32,518 nucleotides of DNA, taken from a virus. A program made the translations under genes and the position numbers. This document shows positions 1-8,045 of the stretch, one piece after another. The DNA is taken from positions 19,514 to 52,031 of IMG/VR virus record IMGVR_UViG_3300030328_002624. The stretch is one strand, 5' to 3'. Within the stretch, counting starts at the first letter, position 1, and each line of letters starts with the position of its first letter. The notes under the pieces are model-generated. The model had not been told where the DNA came from, searched no databases, and saw nothing but the letters and a program-made list of their open reading frames with translations.

Positions 1-335
1 ATATGTGAATTTGCTATATTTGATAATCTTGCTAATGGTAAAGTACCAGATGTAAGAAGAGCAGCACTGTGATTAGGTACGGATGTTAAATATCCTTGAC
101 CAACTACAAAATCATATATTTGGTCACCAGTTGCTAAAGTAGAAGCACCATTAGATACTGAAGCAGTTGAAACAGTAGAACCAGTAATTTCAACTATTTC
201 TTGACCAGATGAATTAGTAGGGTCATGAATATACAATTTGTTATTTGTATAGTCATACCCTAATTCATATGATGAAATATCGCTAGTATCTGGTACACCA
301 GACCCACGTCTAATTTTTACCTTATTATAGCTCAA
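1..335 (-). CDS. Tail fibre-like protein, 3' partial
   Basis: This frame runs off the left edge. The best start is a TTG at 335, five bases after an AGGAG ribosome binding site (complement of 341-346) that lies inside the stop region of the upstream fibre gene. It reads MSYNKVKIRRGSGVPDTSDI and continues with YELGYDYTNNKLYIHD, the RRG...P...ELGYD..N..LYI pattern seen at the N-termini of many phage fibre and collar proteins. Ser/Thr-rich stretches and a SAALLTSGTLPLARL motif, common in fibre shafts, follow. About 111 codons are present. The fibre assignment rests on this motif and on context. Confidence 0.6.
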   Translation of the reverse strand, partial: MSYNKVKIRRGSGVPDTSDISSYELGYDYTNNKLYIHDPTNSSGQEIVEITGSTVSTASVSNGASTLATGDQIYDFVVGQGYLTSVPNHSAALLTSGTLPLARLSNIANSH

Positions 336-347
336 TTAAATCTCCTA

Positions 348-1181
348 TTAAGACCAAGTATCGCAATCTATAGTTGAAGATACAAGGTTTGTACTTAAAT
401 CTCCCAATGAATAGCCATTTGAACCAACACTCACTACTCCTGTAGTTTCGTGTGGAGCTAATGTTAAGCTATCATAAAACTTCCAAACGCCATCAGTTGC
501 ATCTCTAAATAAGCCAGAATACTTTGTACCAGAAGCTACATATTTACCGTAAATACCTATATCTGAAGCATCAGCAGAGTTATCTTTAGCTAATGCTATT
601 GATACATCGCCTACTTCTACTGTAGTAGAATTTACTGTAGTAGTTGAACCAGTTACAGTTAAATTACCACCGATAGATATATTCCCAGTAGTTGTAAGAT
701 TTCTAATTGCAGCTATATCTTTATTTGCATCTACAACTAGAGCTTTTGAAGCAACTGCATTACCTGCAGCTACTGCAATTTGGTTTATTTGAGCGGTTGT
801 TGCAGTAACGCCGTCTAACTTATTAAGTTCTGTTGTATCTAAAGTAGCTCCATCTAATATATTTAATTCTGCTGCAGTAGATGTAGTAGCTAAACTAACT
901 ACTCCACTTGTTGCATCAAAATCAGCATTATCAAAAGCTGCTAAACCCTTAGTAGAACCATCGTCATCTGCATCAGGTATTGCGTTAATAATGTTTGTTT
1001 GAATATCCACAATAAATCCTGCATTACTACTGTCTTTACCACCGATAAATAATTTACCTGCAGAACCATTGTTATTTAGCCAACCTAATTCTCCATAAGC
1101 TAGCTGTGCACTTCCCCCTGTTCCAGAAGGAGGTGTTGTGCCATCATAAGCACTTTTTTTAATTTGAATTACATTCGCCAT
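348..1181 (-). CDS. Tail fibre / receptor-binding shaft protein
   Basis: A 277-residue protein that starts MANVIQIKKSAYDGTTPPSG after an AGGAG site. Residues 26-50 (AYGELGWLNNNGSAGKLFIGG) match the N-terminal 'ELaY.n..gkLfiG' block of phage fibres. Residues 105-135 carry repeats of the AELNILDG / TTELNKLDG / TTAQIN type, typical of marine phage fibres. The C-terminal half (DIGIYGKY...YSGLFRDATDGVWKFYD) is a beta-rich block also known from marine phage fibres. It sits in the leftward structural operon between a short structural gene and another fibre gene. It probably forms part of a trimeric fibre that contacts the host surface. Confidence 0.75.
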   Translation of the reverse strand: MANVIQIKKSAYDGTTPPSGTGGSAQLAYGELGWLNNNGSAGKLFIGGKDSSNAGFIVDIQTNIINAIPDADDDGSTKGLAAFDNADFDATSGVVSLATTSTAAELNILDGATLDTTELNKLDGVTATTAQINQIAVAAGNAVASKALVVDANKDIAAIRNLTTTGNISIGGNLTVTGSTTTVNSTTVEVGDVSIALAKDNSADASDIGIYGKYVASGTKYSGLFRDATDGVWKFYDSLTLAPHETTGVVSVGSNGYSLGDLSTNLVSSTIDCDTWS

Positions 1182-1198
1182 TTTTCTCTCCTATGAGA

Positions 1199-1459
1199 CT
1201 AAAAGTCTCCTCCATATATGTTATTATCGTCTATCCATTTACCACTGCTACTATCGTATTTTAAGATAGCATGATTTTGTGGACTTGTTAAGTTAGTATC
1301 ATCTAACTCGTGTAAATTAGTGTCTCCACTAAAATTTGTTGCAGAAGTAATAACCACATCGCTACTTCCGTTGTCTATTTTAAAACTACCATTATCATAA
1401 AAGACTAATTTAGTATATACGTCTTTAATTTGATTTGGTTCTGTTAATGTTCCGCCCAT
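1199..1459 (-). CDS. Small structural/fibre-associated protein
   Basis: 86 residues, starting MGGTLTEPNQIKDVYTKLVF. The ATG overlaps the stop codon of the preceding gene by one base (TAATG), so the two are translationally coupled. It is rich in D, N, S and T, with the ILKYDSSSGKWIDDN pattern found in short fibre or collar proteins. It has no cysteine and no membrane segment. Its place between two virion genes suggests a virion component. The specific role is unknown. Confidence 0.6.
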   Translation of the reverse strand: MGGTLTEPNQIKDVYTKLVFYDNGSFKIDNGSSDVVITSATNFSGDTNLHELDDTNLTSPQNHAILKYDSSSGKWIDDNNIYGGDF

Positions 1460-1746
1460 TATACCACCGTCCCTACATCTTTATAAGTTGGTTTATCTAC
1501 TGTTATTTCCGTATTGCTTACTGCAGCATATGTTATAGCTGTATACGATGGTTTTAATATCGTTACAGGTGAGTATGTTAAAACTGCTACGTCAGGTATC
1601 TCAATATCATTTACAGTTGTTTTAGTAATATCAGTAAAATTACCAGTTAAATTATTATCAAAACTTGCATCTACAGTATTGAAAGCACGATTAATGCCAT
1701 TCAATACTGACAATCCAAAATGTCCTCTTCTCCAAGTTCTAGCCAT
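1459..1746 (-). CDS. Hypothetical structural protein
   Basis: 95 residues. The N-terminus (MARTWRRGHFGLSVLNGINR) is basic and the remainder is Thr/Val-rich and beta-prone, with repeated short units such as PDVAVLTYSPVTILKPSYTAITY. No recognisable domain. The upstream ribosome binding site is weak. It lies between a neck-type gene and the fibre genes in the same direction, so a minor virion role is likely by context only. Confidence 0.5.
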   Translation of the reverse strand: MARTWRRGHFGLSVLNGINRAFNTVDASFDNNLTGNFTDITKTTVNDIEIPDVAVLTYSPVTILKPSYTAITYAAVSNTEITVDKPTYKDVGTVV

Positions 1747-1747
1747 A

Positions 1748-2161
1748 TTAGTAACTATGTTGTTTTACAGTACGCATTCCTGATATACGTCCTCTATTAG
1801 CAAATGATTTTCCTTCTTTTATTCCACGTTCAAATTTATTGTCATAATACATTGCAACTTTTAATGTTTCTGGCTTTTGTTCATATCCATACTGAATAGC
1901 TTTGTCAACAATGTATTGATGAAACTGAGTAGGTAAATCGCTTTCTTCTGTTTTAATATCTGAAGTAGCAGAACCTAAGTTTTCAAAATGCAATCCTTTC
2001 TTAATATAAAACAATGTAATTTCATGAACAGCAGTTACAGAGGTAAATCTATCCTTCTGGTCTTTTGATGCATCATATAATGCTATTCCAATAGCATCAC
2101 GTTCAACCCACCAAACATGTTCTTTAACAACTCTTGAGTTTATTCTTTTATAATTGCCCAT
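1748..2161 (-). CDS. Probable neck or tail-completion protein
   Basis: 137 residues with mixed alpha/beta character. It starts MGNYKRINSRVVKEHVWWVE, and the end of the previous gene overlaps the start. Motifs include DRFTSVTAVHEITLFYIKKG and a basic C-terminus (FERGIKEGKSFANRGRISGM). Position after capsid and adaptor genes and before fibres is the usual place for neck or stopper proteins in podovirus-like operons. I do not recognise the family. The assignment is positional. Confidence 0.5.
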   Translation of the reverse strand: MGNYKRINSRVVKEHVWWVERDAIGIALYDASKDQKDRFTSVTAVHEITLFYIKKGLHFENLGSATSDIKTEESDLPTQFHQYIVDKAIQYGYEQKPETLKVAMYYDNKFERGIKEGKSFANRGRISGMRTVKQHSY

Positions 2162-2439
2162 TATTCTATATCCCTATATTTTGGTCTACCCATCAATCTT
2201 TTAATATCTATTTGTTCTCCATCTGAATTTACCATATCAACAGATTTGATTTCTAAGATATCGTCTTTTAGCCCATAGTATCTTTTTCCAGATTCTGTAC
2301 TAAATTTTGTTGCTTCATCTAACAATCTAGTTCTTGAACAAAATTCATCTGATGCCTTATTCAGCATATTGATAATCTCATTACTCCCTAAATTTGGGTG
2401 ATGTTTTTTTACTAGTTCAATCATTTGCTGAAGCTTCAT
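2161..2439 (-). CDS. Probable head-tail adaptor, small
   Basis: 92 residues, starting MKLQQMIELVKKHHPNLG. A GGAGG site precedes the ATG, and both lie within the last 23 bases of the upstream gene. A helical N-terminal half (NEIINMLNKASDEFCSRTRLL) precedes a short beta segment (RYYGLKDDILEIKSVDMVN). That helix-then-strand outline is common in small connector proteins of marine phages. Function is inferred from outline and operon position. Confidence 0.5.
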   Translation of the reverse strand: MKLQQMIELVKKHHPNLGSNEIINMLNKASDEFCSRTRLLDEATKFSTESGKRYYGLKDDILEIKSVDMVNSDGEQIDIKRLMGRPKYRDIE

Positions 2440-3076
2440 CTTGCATTCCTCCCGTAGACATTCTGCCTACAATATATGGTTCTAAAAATTCTTTTAATAA
2501 TCTATCTACTAATGCATATTGATTCTGATACCACTTAGTTAATTCTGCGTCTTCATCTGCATCTGTAATTCTTTGTAATAAAATATTTCTTGCTGCATGA
2601 AATACAACTCCATCATGATATTCTGATGGTAGCCCAGTAATTGTAGTCGCATTTAATGCAACACTTGGGGCTGGAGTAATAGTTCTAACGTCTGCAGGCT
2701 CTGAATTACTCGGAAGCGGATAAACATTTAAGACATTATCTTCTATATAATATTTTGGGTCTTCTCCGTCAGTAAAATAAATACTATTACTATCTGCTAA
2801 TAATGGTGCTATACTAGGTGTTACTTGAGTTGCTATCTTATCTTTACTTTCAAAAAATCTTGTAACATATAATATTTTCAATTCATCAGTTAATGTAAGA
2901 GTAGTTCCATTGGTAGCACTTAATCTTTGGGTAGCACTTAATTTAGCTGCAACATCATCATCCATCATTAAAATCTTAGTGATGTATTTTACTGCATCTG
3001 CTAAATACTTAGGAGCTTCACTAGCTTCTGCTGTGATGCTGCCTGTGTATGCTTCTATGTCTGTTTGAAAACTCAT
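2417..3076 (-). CDS. Probable head-tail connector protein
   Basis: 219 residues starting MSFQTDIEAYTGSITAEASE, with AAGGATA eight bases before the ATG. The central part (YYIEDNVLNVYPLPS) and the GLPSEYHDGVVFHAARNILLQR segment fit the adaptor pattern in which a beta core leads to helices around a conserved Y-H/D motif. An acidic tail follows. It is the first gene after the major capsid protein, where connectors that dock on the portal ring are usually encoded. Fairly sure it is a virion protein; less sure of the exact role. Confidence 0.55.
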   Translation of the reverse strand: MSFQTDIEAYTGSITAEASEAPKYLADAVKYITKILMMDDDVAAKLSATQRLSATNGTTLTLTDELKILYVTRFFESKDKIATQVTPSIAPLLADSNSIYFTDGEDPKYYIEDNVLNVYPLPSNSEPADVRTITPAPSVALNATTITGLPSEYHDGVVFHAARNILLQRITDADEDAELTKWYQNQYALVDRLLKEFLEPYIVGRMSTGGMQDEASAND

Positions 3077-3092
3077 ATTTATCCTTATGGTT

Positions 3093-3118
3093 TAGGGGAG
3101 TATATTTCAACTCCCCTA
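3093..3118 (-). terminator. Stable hairpin after the capsid gene
   Basis: The stem TAGGGGAGT (3093-3101) pairs with ACTCCCCTA (3110-3118) across an eight-base loop, 15 bases after the stop of the capsid gene. In the direction of late transcription no T-run follows, so it is more likely an mRNA-stabilising or attenuating hairpin that raises capsid output over downstream genes than a full terminator. On the plus strand an ATTTTATT tract follows the stem. Confidence 0.55.
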
Positions 3119-3132
3119 TTTTATTAACCTAC

Positions 3133-4599
3133 TTATGCTGTAAAGTTTAGCACAGTGTGTGTTTCAGGAAGTGAAATCTCAAGACCTGCTTCTGTAAGAA
3201 CCATGTCTTTTCTTCCGTCTGTTGCATTACCTTGAACATTAGTCATAATCTGGGTGTCACGAGACTGCCCATTTGCTGCTAATGGTCTATAAGCAATGTT
3301 ATTTAGGTCTATAGCGATAGCCATATCATTCCAAGGACCTCTTAATAGAGGCTCTGCAATGAAATTAAGATTACCATATAATGTAGATACTCTAGTCACA
3401 TTATGACCAAAAGAACCTTTAACATTTTGGATATCCATTCCACTACCTGCCGCACTACTACCTGCTCCGAGATTTGACATAGTATTTCCTAAGAAACTAC
3501 TTCCACCTAGTTTATTCAACCAAGTTAAAACGCTTCTTGAAGCTAATACTAGTTTCTCTCCACTATTGCCCTTTTCAGGTGCAAATACTTCTTCCATTGA
3601 CTCAACGAAATGGTCATAGGTTGAAGATGATTTTGAGAACATACGCACTTGACCGTAAGCTTCGGTGTATGGTAAAATACCCCAAGTTTTACGTGATGGT
3701 GCATATCCAGCTGAAAATGTAGCATCGTCTGACGAGCCTACTCCAAATAACATAGCGTGTTCAATATCCATCTTATGTTCCATAAGTTTTTCTTTGTATA
3801 CACGCATGTATTCGTTAGCATCTCCTCTATAACGAGTAGCTAGTGATGTTCCTGAGAACATTGGTACTGCTGTTTTGAAGATTTGAGTATATCCTTCAGA
3901 ACTGTAGATTTCATCTCTCCAGCCTTTAGGGTCATCAGTTCCTTCAGCCCAGTTTGTACCTACAACTTGCCCTACAGCATCCACTACGAATTTAAGCTTA
4001 GACCCATTTGCAATAGTTCCACCTTCTGAAGGTACTTGACCTTTCTTAGTAGCTGCTTGTCCAGCAGTTCCTGTAGGTTTGTACATTGCTTTTAGGAATG
4101 TAGCTGCTATTGTAGCTTTGTTCGTTCCTAAAGTTGGGGCTGCACTTATTCTGTAGTATGCAGTAACATTAAAACCGTTAGTTGTATTGATAGCCCAATT
4201 AGAACCATCGACGGAATAAATTGCGTCAATTGCTATAACTTGCCCTTCCAATAAGAACTGTGGTTGTGAGCCTGCTGCTTCTCTACCGTATTTATCATAA
4301 CCGCAGTCTACTTCAAATGAAGCTGGTAATGCCCAGGCTGCACTTGAATATGCTGCTGTAACTTTTTCCGCTATTACGTCAAAGTTTCTACGTTGCCATT
4401 GATGTCTTTTTTCTAAAAATTTAAAAACAGGGTCATCTGTTGGTTTCTTAGCGACTTTTGACAAATAAGAGAAAAAAGGTGATTGTTCGGGTGCTAATTC
4501 GGCAATTCTCTCGCCGAAATTAAAGATTCTTCTTGAATCATTAATGGACACACCCTGTGGGCTTACGCCCGTGAGTTGACTTTGTATGTCTGTAGCCAT
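3133..4599 (-). CDS. Major capsid protein (SU10-like)
   Basis: 488 residues with an excellent AAGGAG site. It is the main shell protein. The N-terminus (RRIFNFGERIAELAPEQSPF) followed by PVFKFLEKRHQWQRRNF, the middle MDIEHAMLFGVGS, and the C-terminal sequence ending KDMVLTEAGLEISLPETHTV resemble the SU10-type (HK97-fold) capsid family; the E-loop and A-domain cannot be placed by eye. It follows a coiled-coil scaffold gene and precedes connectors, the standard order. A hairpin after the stop may protect the message. Main uncertainty is the exact capsid subfamily. Confidence 0.82.
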   Translation of the reverse strand: MATDIQSQLTGVSPQGVSINDSRRIFNFGERIAELAPEQSPFFSYLSKVAKKPTDDPVFKFLEKRHQWQRRNFDVIAEKVTAAYSSAAWALPASFEVDCGYDKYGREAAGSQPQFLLEGQVIAIDAIYSVDGSNWAINTTNGFNVTAYYRISAAPTLGTNKATIAATFLKAMYKPTGTAGQAATKKGQVPSEGGTIANGSKLKFVVDAVGQVVGTNWAEGTDDPKGWRDEIYSSEGYTQIFKTAVPMFSGTSLATRYRGDANEYMRVYKEKLMEHKMDIEHAMLFGVGSSDDATFSAGYAPSRKTWGILPYTEAYGQVRMFSKSSSTYDHFVESMEEVFAPEKGNSGEKLVLASRSVLTWLNKLGGSSFLGNTMSNLGAGSSAAGSGMDIQNVKGSFGHNVTRVSTLYGNLNFIAEPLLRGPWNDMAIAIDLNNIAYRPLAANGQSRDTQIMTNVQGNATDGRKDMVLTEAGLEISLPETHTVLNFTA

Positions 4600-4628
4600 T
4601 TTATTATCTCCTTAATTTGCGATAAACG

Positions 4629-5567
4629 CTACCAAGGATTGACCTTTTTGTGTTGGTCAATCATAGCATTCATCAGTTCGTCTTCTGTACTTGTTTTAGG
4701 AGACTGCACGCTTGCACCTGGCTGGACACCAATAGGTTTTGGAATACTCGTTTTCTCTTGTCTTTGTAATAATACTTGCTGTTTGGAAATTTCATCATTT
4801 GATACTTGAAGAACATTTGCTGTCCCAGAATCAATTTGATGTAACTTAACAAGATTATCTAAAGATAGAGTTTCTGGAGATGCCATTTTATTCATAAAAT
4901 CCTGAGCTTGTTCAGGAGTGTAGCTATATTTCATCTGTAAGTCACGAATCAGTTCTTGCTCTTTTACAAGCTTTTCCTGTTTCTTAATCTTACTTTCTGA
5001 TTCAACTACTCTCTGCTCATCCATTTTAATCATGTAATCAGACATATTATCCATGTATTCTTCTCTTTCAGCTAAATACTTAGCTGAAGAACTGCTTGGG
5101 TCCTCTAGTGCTTCCGAATGGTCATAACCAGCAGGCTTAGAAGGTTTAACAGGTCTTTCCAAACGAACTGTTTCCTCTTTAGGCTTTTGACTTTCTTTTA
5201 CTTGTGATAAAAGCTCTGGATTTCTTTTCAGATGTCTTGCTATAGGCAAAACTTCATCCATGTCGGCCATCGATGCTTTTAATTCATCAAGCTCAGCTTG
5301 TCGTTTATCTGCTTGGCTTTGCCAGTATTGAAACTGGTCATTATCATTCTTAGGTTCCGAACTCGAAACTTCAGATAAGTTATTTTCTTCAACCTTTGGT
5401 TCTTCGGTTAAATGGATTGTCTCTTGTTTTGGTGCATCTTGTGCAACAAAAGTATCCTCTTGACCTCCAAATATGTTGTCAAAAATTTTATCTTCCATTG
5501 ATGGAGTAATTGCAGTCTCTCCTCCTTCAACTGATTCCTGTTCTTGTACCTTATTTTCTTCTATCAT
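4629..5567 (-). CDS. Scaffolding protein
   Basis: 312 residues between portal and capsid genes, starting MIEENKVQEQESVEGGETAI. It is highly charged with an acidic, disordered N-terminal third. Long helical stretches follow at about residues 80-115 and 160-225 (QWQSQADKRQAELDELKA-type and KMDEQRVVESESKIKKQEK), and the tail is basic and Pro-rich, ending DQHKKVNPW. Low complexity, coiled coils and position are the usual signs of an internal scaffold that shapes the procapsid and is lost on maturation. No protease motif is visible, so scaffold removal probably does not depend on this protein. Confidence 0.7.
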   Translation of the reverse strand: MIEENKVQEQESVEGGETAITPSMEDKIFDNIFGGQEDTFVAQDAPKQETIHLTEEPKVEENNLSEVSSSEPKNDNDQFQYWQSQADKRQAELDELKASMADMDEVLPIARHLKRNPELLSQVKESQKPKEETVRLERPVKPSKPAGYDHSEALEDPSSSSAKYLAEREEYMDNMSDYMIKMDEQRVVESESKIKKQEKLVKEQELIRDLQMKYSYTPEQAQDFMNKMASPETLSLDNLVKLHQIDSGTANVLQVSNDEISKQQVLLQRQEKTSIPKPIGVQPGASVQSPKTSTEDELMNAMIDQHKKVNPW

Positions 5568-5587
5568 CTCATTCCCTTCTCTAACTC

Positions 5588-7876
5588 TCAGCTATCACCT
5601 TCATTGGCGTCTGCCGAGTTCATTAGATTTGCTTGAGCGTCATCTAATCTAGCTTTATATAAGCTAGTTGCCATTTCAGCCCTGTTAGTCTGTTTATCCA
5701 GACCTGAACTGAATTTTTCTACTTCAAGTCGTTTCTTAGCATGAACTTCTTCACGTTCTGCTGTTTGTAGGTCTCCCTTGACTTGTTTTAATTCTTGTTC
5801 TAGCATTTGTATATGTTGAGCCATTTGCTGCATTTCACCAGAACGCTGCAATACTCCCTCTACATCAACTAGCTCAGATTTCTTCAATACTTCTACCTGG
5901 TCAATTAGTCCAGCTGAGTATAATTCTTTATAAGTGTCTAGTAATGCCATTCTATTTGTAGGTAAAGTAGAGCCCGATACAACAACAATATCATATCTTC
6001 CTACTCCAATGTCATGGAATTTTTTAACTGTCCCATTGTCCATTTCTTTATAGAAATTAAATCTTTCTGATTTTTCTGTACCATTAGGTTGAACTAATCT
6101 AATAACCTTTTCTTCAGTATATATTTGCTGCATTAATGGTATTGCTACTTTAGCTACGTGATTTAACATATTTTCTATGTCGTCTCTACGAGACTTAATT
6201 CTTCTTTGACCAAACTCGTCTACTACTACAGTTCCTCTATAAGTAGATGGAGCACCCTGTGAGCTTCCTTGCATCAATTCAAAGATACCAAACCCATATT
6301 CTAGGTCATACTTAGCATCAGACTCGTTTTTATATAATTCATTTGGCAATGGAACTGGACCAGCTACAATAGGAGCTCCAAGTTCTGCATCAAACTCAAT
6401 AACACTTGTTCCTGCTTTTGCCCACTCTTCTTCAATTTGTTTTAAATCTGCTGAACCACGAGGAATTAATAGCTTTACATTAGTGCTTGTACTAGCATGA
6501 GCTATAATTAGTGAACGTATTTTGTTAATATATTCTTGTAATGGTCTAAATATTCTAACATCAGAATCTGGATATGGTGTACGATGATGAATATTCATTA
6601 ATGGAACAATAGGATATTCCTCTATCGGTAATTGTCTTTTGTAAAGTAAAGCATCTCCACATGAAACGACCATGTTAACCCTAGGAACTTGGACTAAATT
6701 ACATGTTATCGCTCCAAGTCCCTCTAATTCCTCTACTGTCATAGGAATTAATACAACTGTACTACCTGGAATAGAATCATCATCTTCTGGACCAGGAACT
6801 CTGACAGGTTCTTGAGGAATGATATTCCCCTGTTCATCCATTTCAGGGTCTGGTATTTCAAAGTGATAGATAGGACCATCTTGTTCTATATAACTAAATA
6901 AATCTTCTACAGACTCTTCATCAAATATAATTTGTTCTTCACCTGTAATTTGTTGCAGTTTTATATAATATACTTTTCTGTATGATTCGTATTCGCCCTC
7001 ACTCATTAAAAATTCTCTATCAGAAAAAGGTTCATAGCAATTATACTCATTTGCCATTACTTTAGTATAACGCTCCATGTATTTACGTTTTTCATGGATT
7101 CTACTATCTTCGTCTCCAGGGAATAATTGTCCTTCATTTGCTGAAAGTTGGGTCGTTGGTTTATCTTCTTGAGATGTAAATGTTCCCATCGCATTTGAAT
7201 TTTTAATAATATCTATATAATCTGGATATAACTGTTCTGCTTGTTCATCTGTAATATATTTTGTTACAACAATATTTGCAGCATCACGAGCATAAACATC
7301 TTTTGAGTTAGGGTCTATATAGACATCTAATGGATTAATAGCTTTAAAACAAACCTCACCTTTACCTAAATCTGCCATAGGGTCTTGATAAACTTGCATA
7401 ACTCCCATTCCACCTACATAGTAGTCATCTACAATTCTTTTTAATTCTTCGTCCCCGCTTGAATATTGCCACATATATTGAAATAAATCTGAAAACACTT
7501 TAGAAGTTGCTCTATCTGAATCTTCTCTTCCAGTTGAACGGAATTGAGGAGAATTGTATGTAAGCAAAGATTTTGCTGTTTCTACGATAGGGTGAATACG
7601 ATTTACAACAATAGGAGCTTGTCCACGAGCTTCTAGAACATCAGACTCCTCTAATGTCCATTGAGCTCCTGCTCTAAACTCTACTGCTTCTTGAAATTTT
7701 TGAGCCCATACTTCACGTGCGCTGCTATAATCTTGAAATAGCTCTAAAGACTCTTCTACTTCTTCGGGGATATTTTTAGTGTTAATGTTACCTGATTGGT
7801 AATCAAAAATAAACTCTTTATCTTTTGATGATTGAGTTCTTGTACTGCTTACTCGATTTTGAATCTTTTTTGGCAT
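5588..7876 (-). CDS. Portal protein (P22-like)
   Basis: 762 residues. It forms the dodecameric ring at the unique capsid vertex through which DNA is packed and ejected. The N-terminal third has the P22-type signature: FRAGAQWTLEE, then RGQAPIVVNRIHPIVE, then DDYYVGGMGVMQVYQDP, then FKAINPLDVYIDP. An acidic insertion lies near residues 340-375. The C-terminus (about 650-720) is a long coiled coil (MLEQELKQVKGDLQTAEREE), as in the P22 barrel. Length fits the P22 class. The 5' end overlaps a small upstream gene in another frame. Confidence 0.9.
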   Translation of the reverse strand: MPKKIQNRVSSTRTQSSKDKEFIFDYQSGNINTKNIPEEVEESLELFQDYSSAREVWAQKFQEAVEFRAGAQWTLEESDVLEARGQAPIVVNRIHPIVETAKSLLTYNSPQFRSTGREDSDRATSKVFSDLFQYMWQYSSGDEELKRIVDDYYVGGMGVMQVYQDPMADLGKGEVCFKAINPLDVYIDPNSKDVYARDAANIVVTKYITDEQAEQLYPDYIDIIKNSNAMGTFTSQEDKPTTQLSANEGQLFPGDEDSRIHEKRKYMERYTKVMANEYNCYEPFSDREFLMSEGEYESYRKVYYIKLQQITGEEQIIFDEESVEDLFSYIEQDGPIYHFEIPDPEMDEQGNIIPQEPVRVPGPEDDDSIPGSTVVLIPMTVEELEGLGAITCNLVQVPRVNMVVSCGDALLYKRQLPIEEYPIVPLMNIHHRTPYPDSDVRIFRPLQEYINKIRSLIIAHASTSTNVKLLIPRGSADLKQIEEEWAKAGTSVIEFDAELGAPIVAGPVPLPNELYKNESDAKYDLEYGFGIFELMQGSSQGAPSTYRGTVVVDEFGQRRIKSRRDDIENMLNHVAKVAIPLMQQIYTEEKVIRLVQPNGTEKSERFNFYKEMDNGTVKKFHDIGVGRYDIVVVSGSTLPTNRMALLDTYKELYSAGLIDQVEVLKKSELVDVEGVLQRSGEMQQMAQHIQMLEQELKQVKGDLQTAEREEVHAKKRLEVEKFSSGLDKQTNRAEMATSLYKARLDDAQANLMNSADANEGDS

Positions 7877-7979
7877 CGCTTTCCGTTTCCACTAGTTGAT
7901 AGTTTTTTGGTATTTCCATCTTATCTATTTTTTTTAGCTTGCCTATTAAATCGTCAAACGAAAAATTATACTTACTCAT
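7818..7979 (-). CDS. Small protein overlapping the portal start
   Basis: A 53-codon frame between large terminase and portal. It starts MSKYNFSFDDLIGKLKKIDK and ends KQYKNSIIKR. The ATG at 7979 has a GGGA about nine bases upstream; an in-frame ATG at 7994 would add five residues. The last 59 bases overlap the portal gene in a different frame. It is lysine-rich and helical with no recognised domain. It fills an otherwise empty 169-base gap in a tightly packed operon, which supports it being real. Confidence 0.55.
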   Translation of the reverse strand: MSKYNFSFDDLIGKLKKIDKMEIPKNYQLVETESDAKKDSKSSKQYKNSIIKR

Positions 7980-8045
7980 GTCTATTTTTCCCATCTGTAC
8001 TTGTTTTTAAACTATTACTTTAATTCCTATCTTGTCAAGGTTTTT

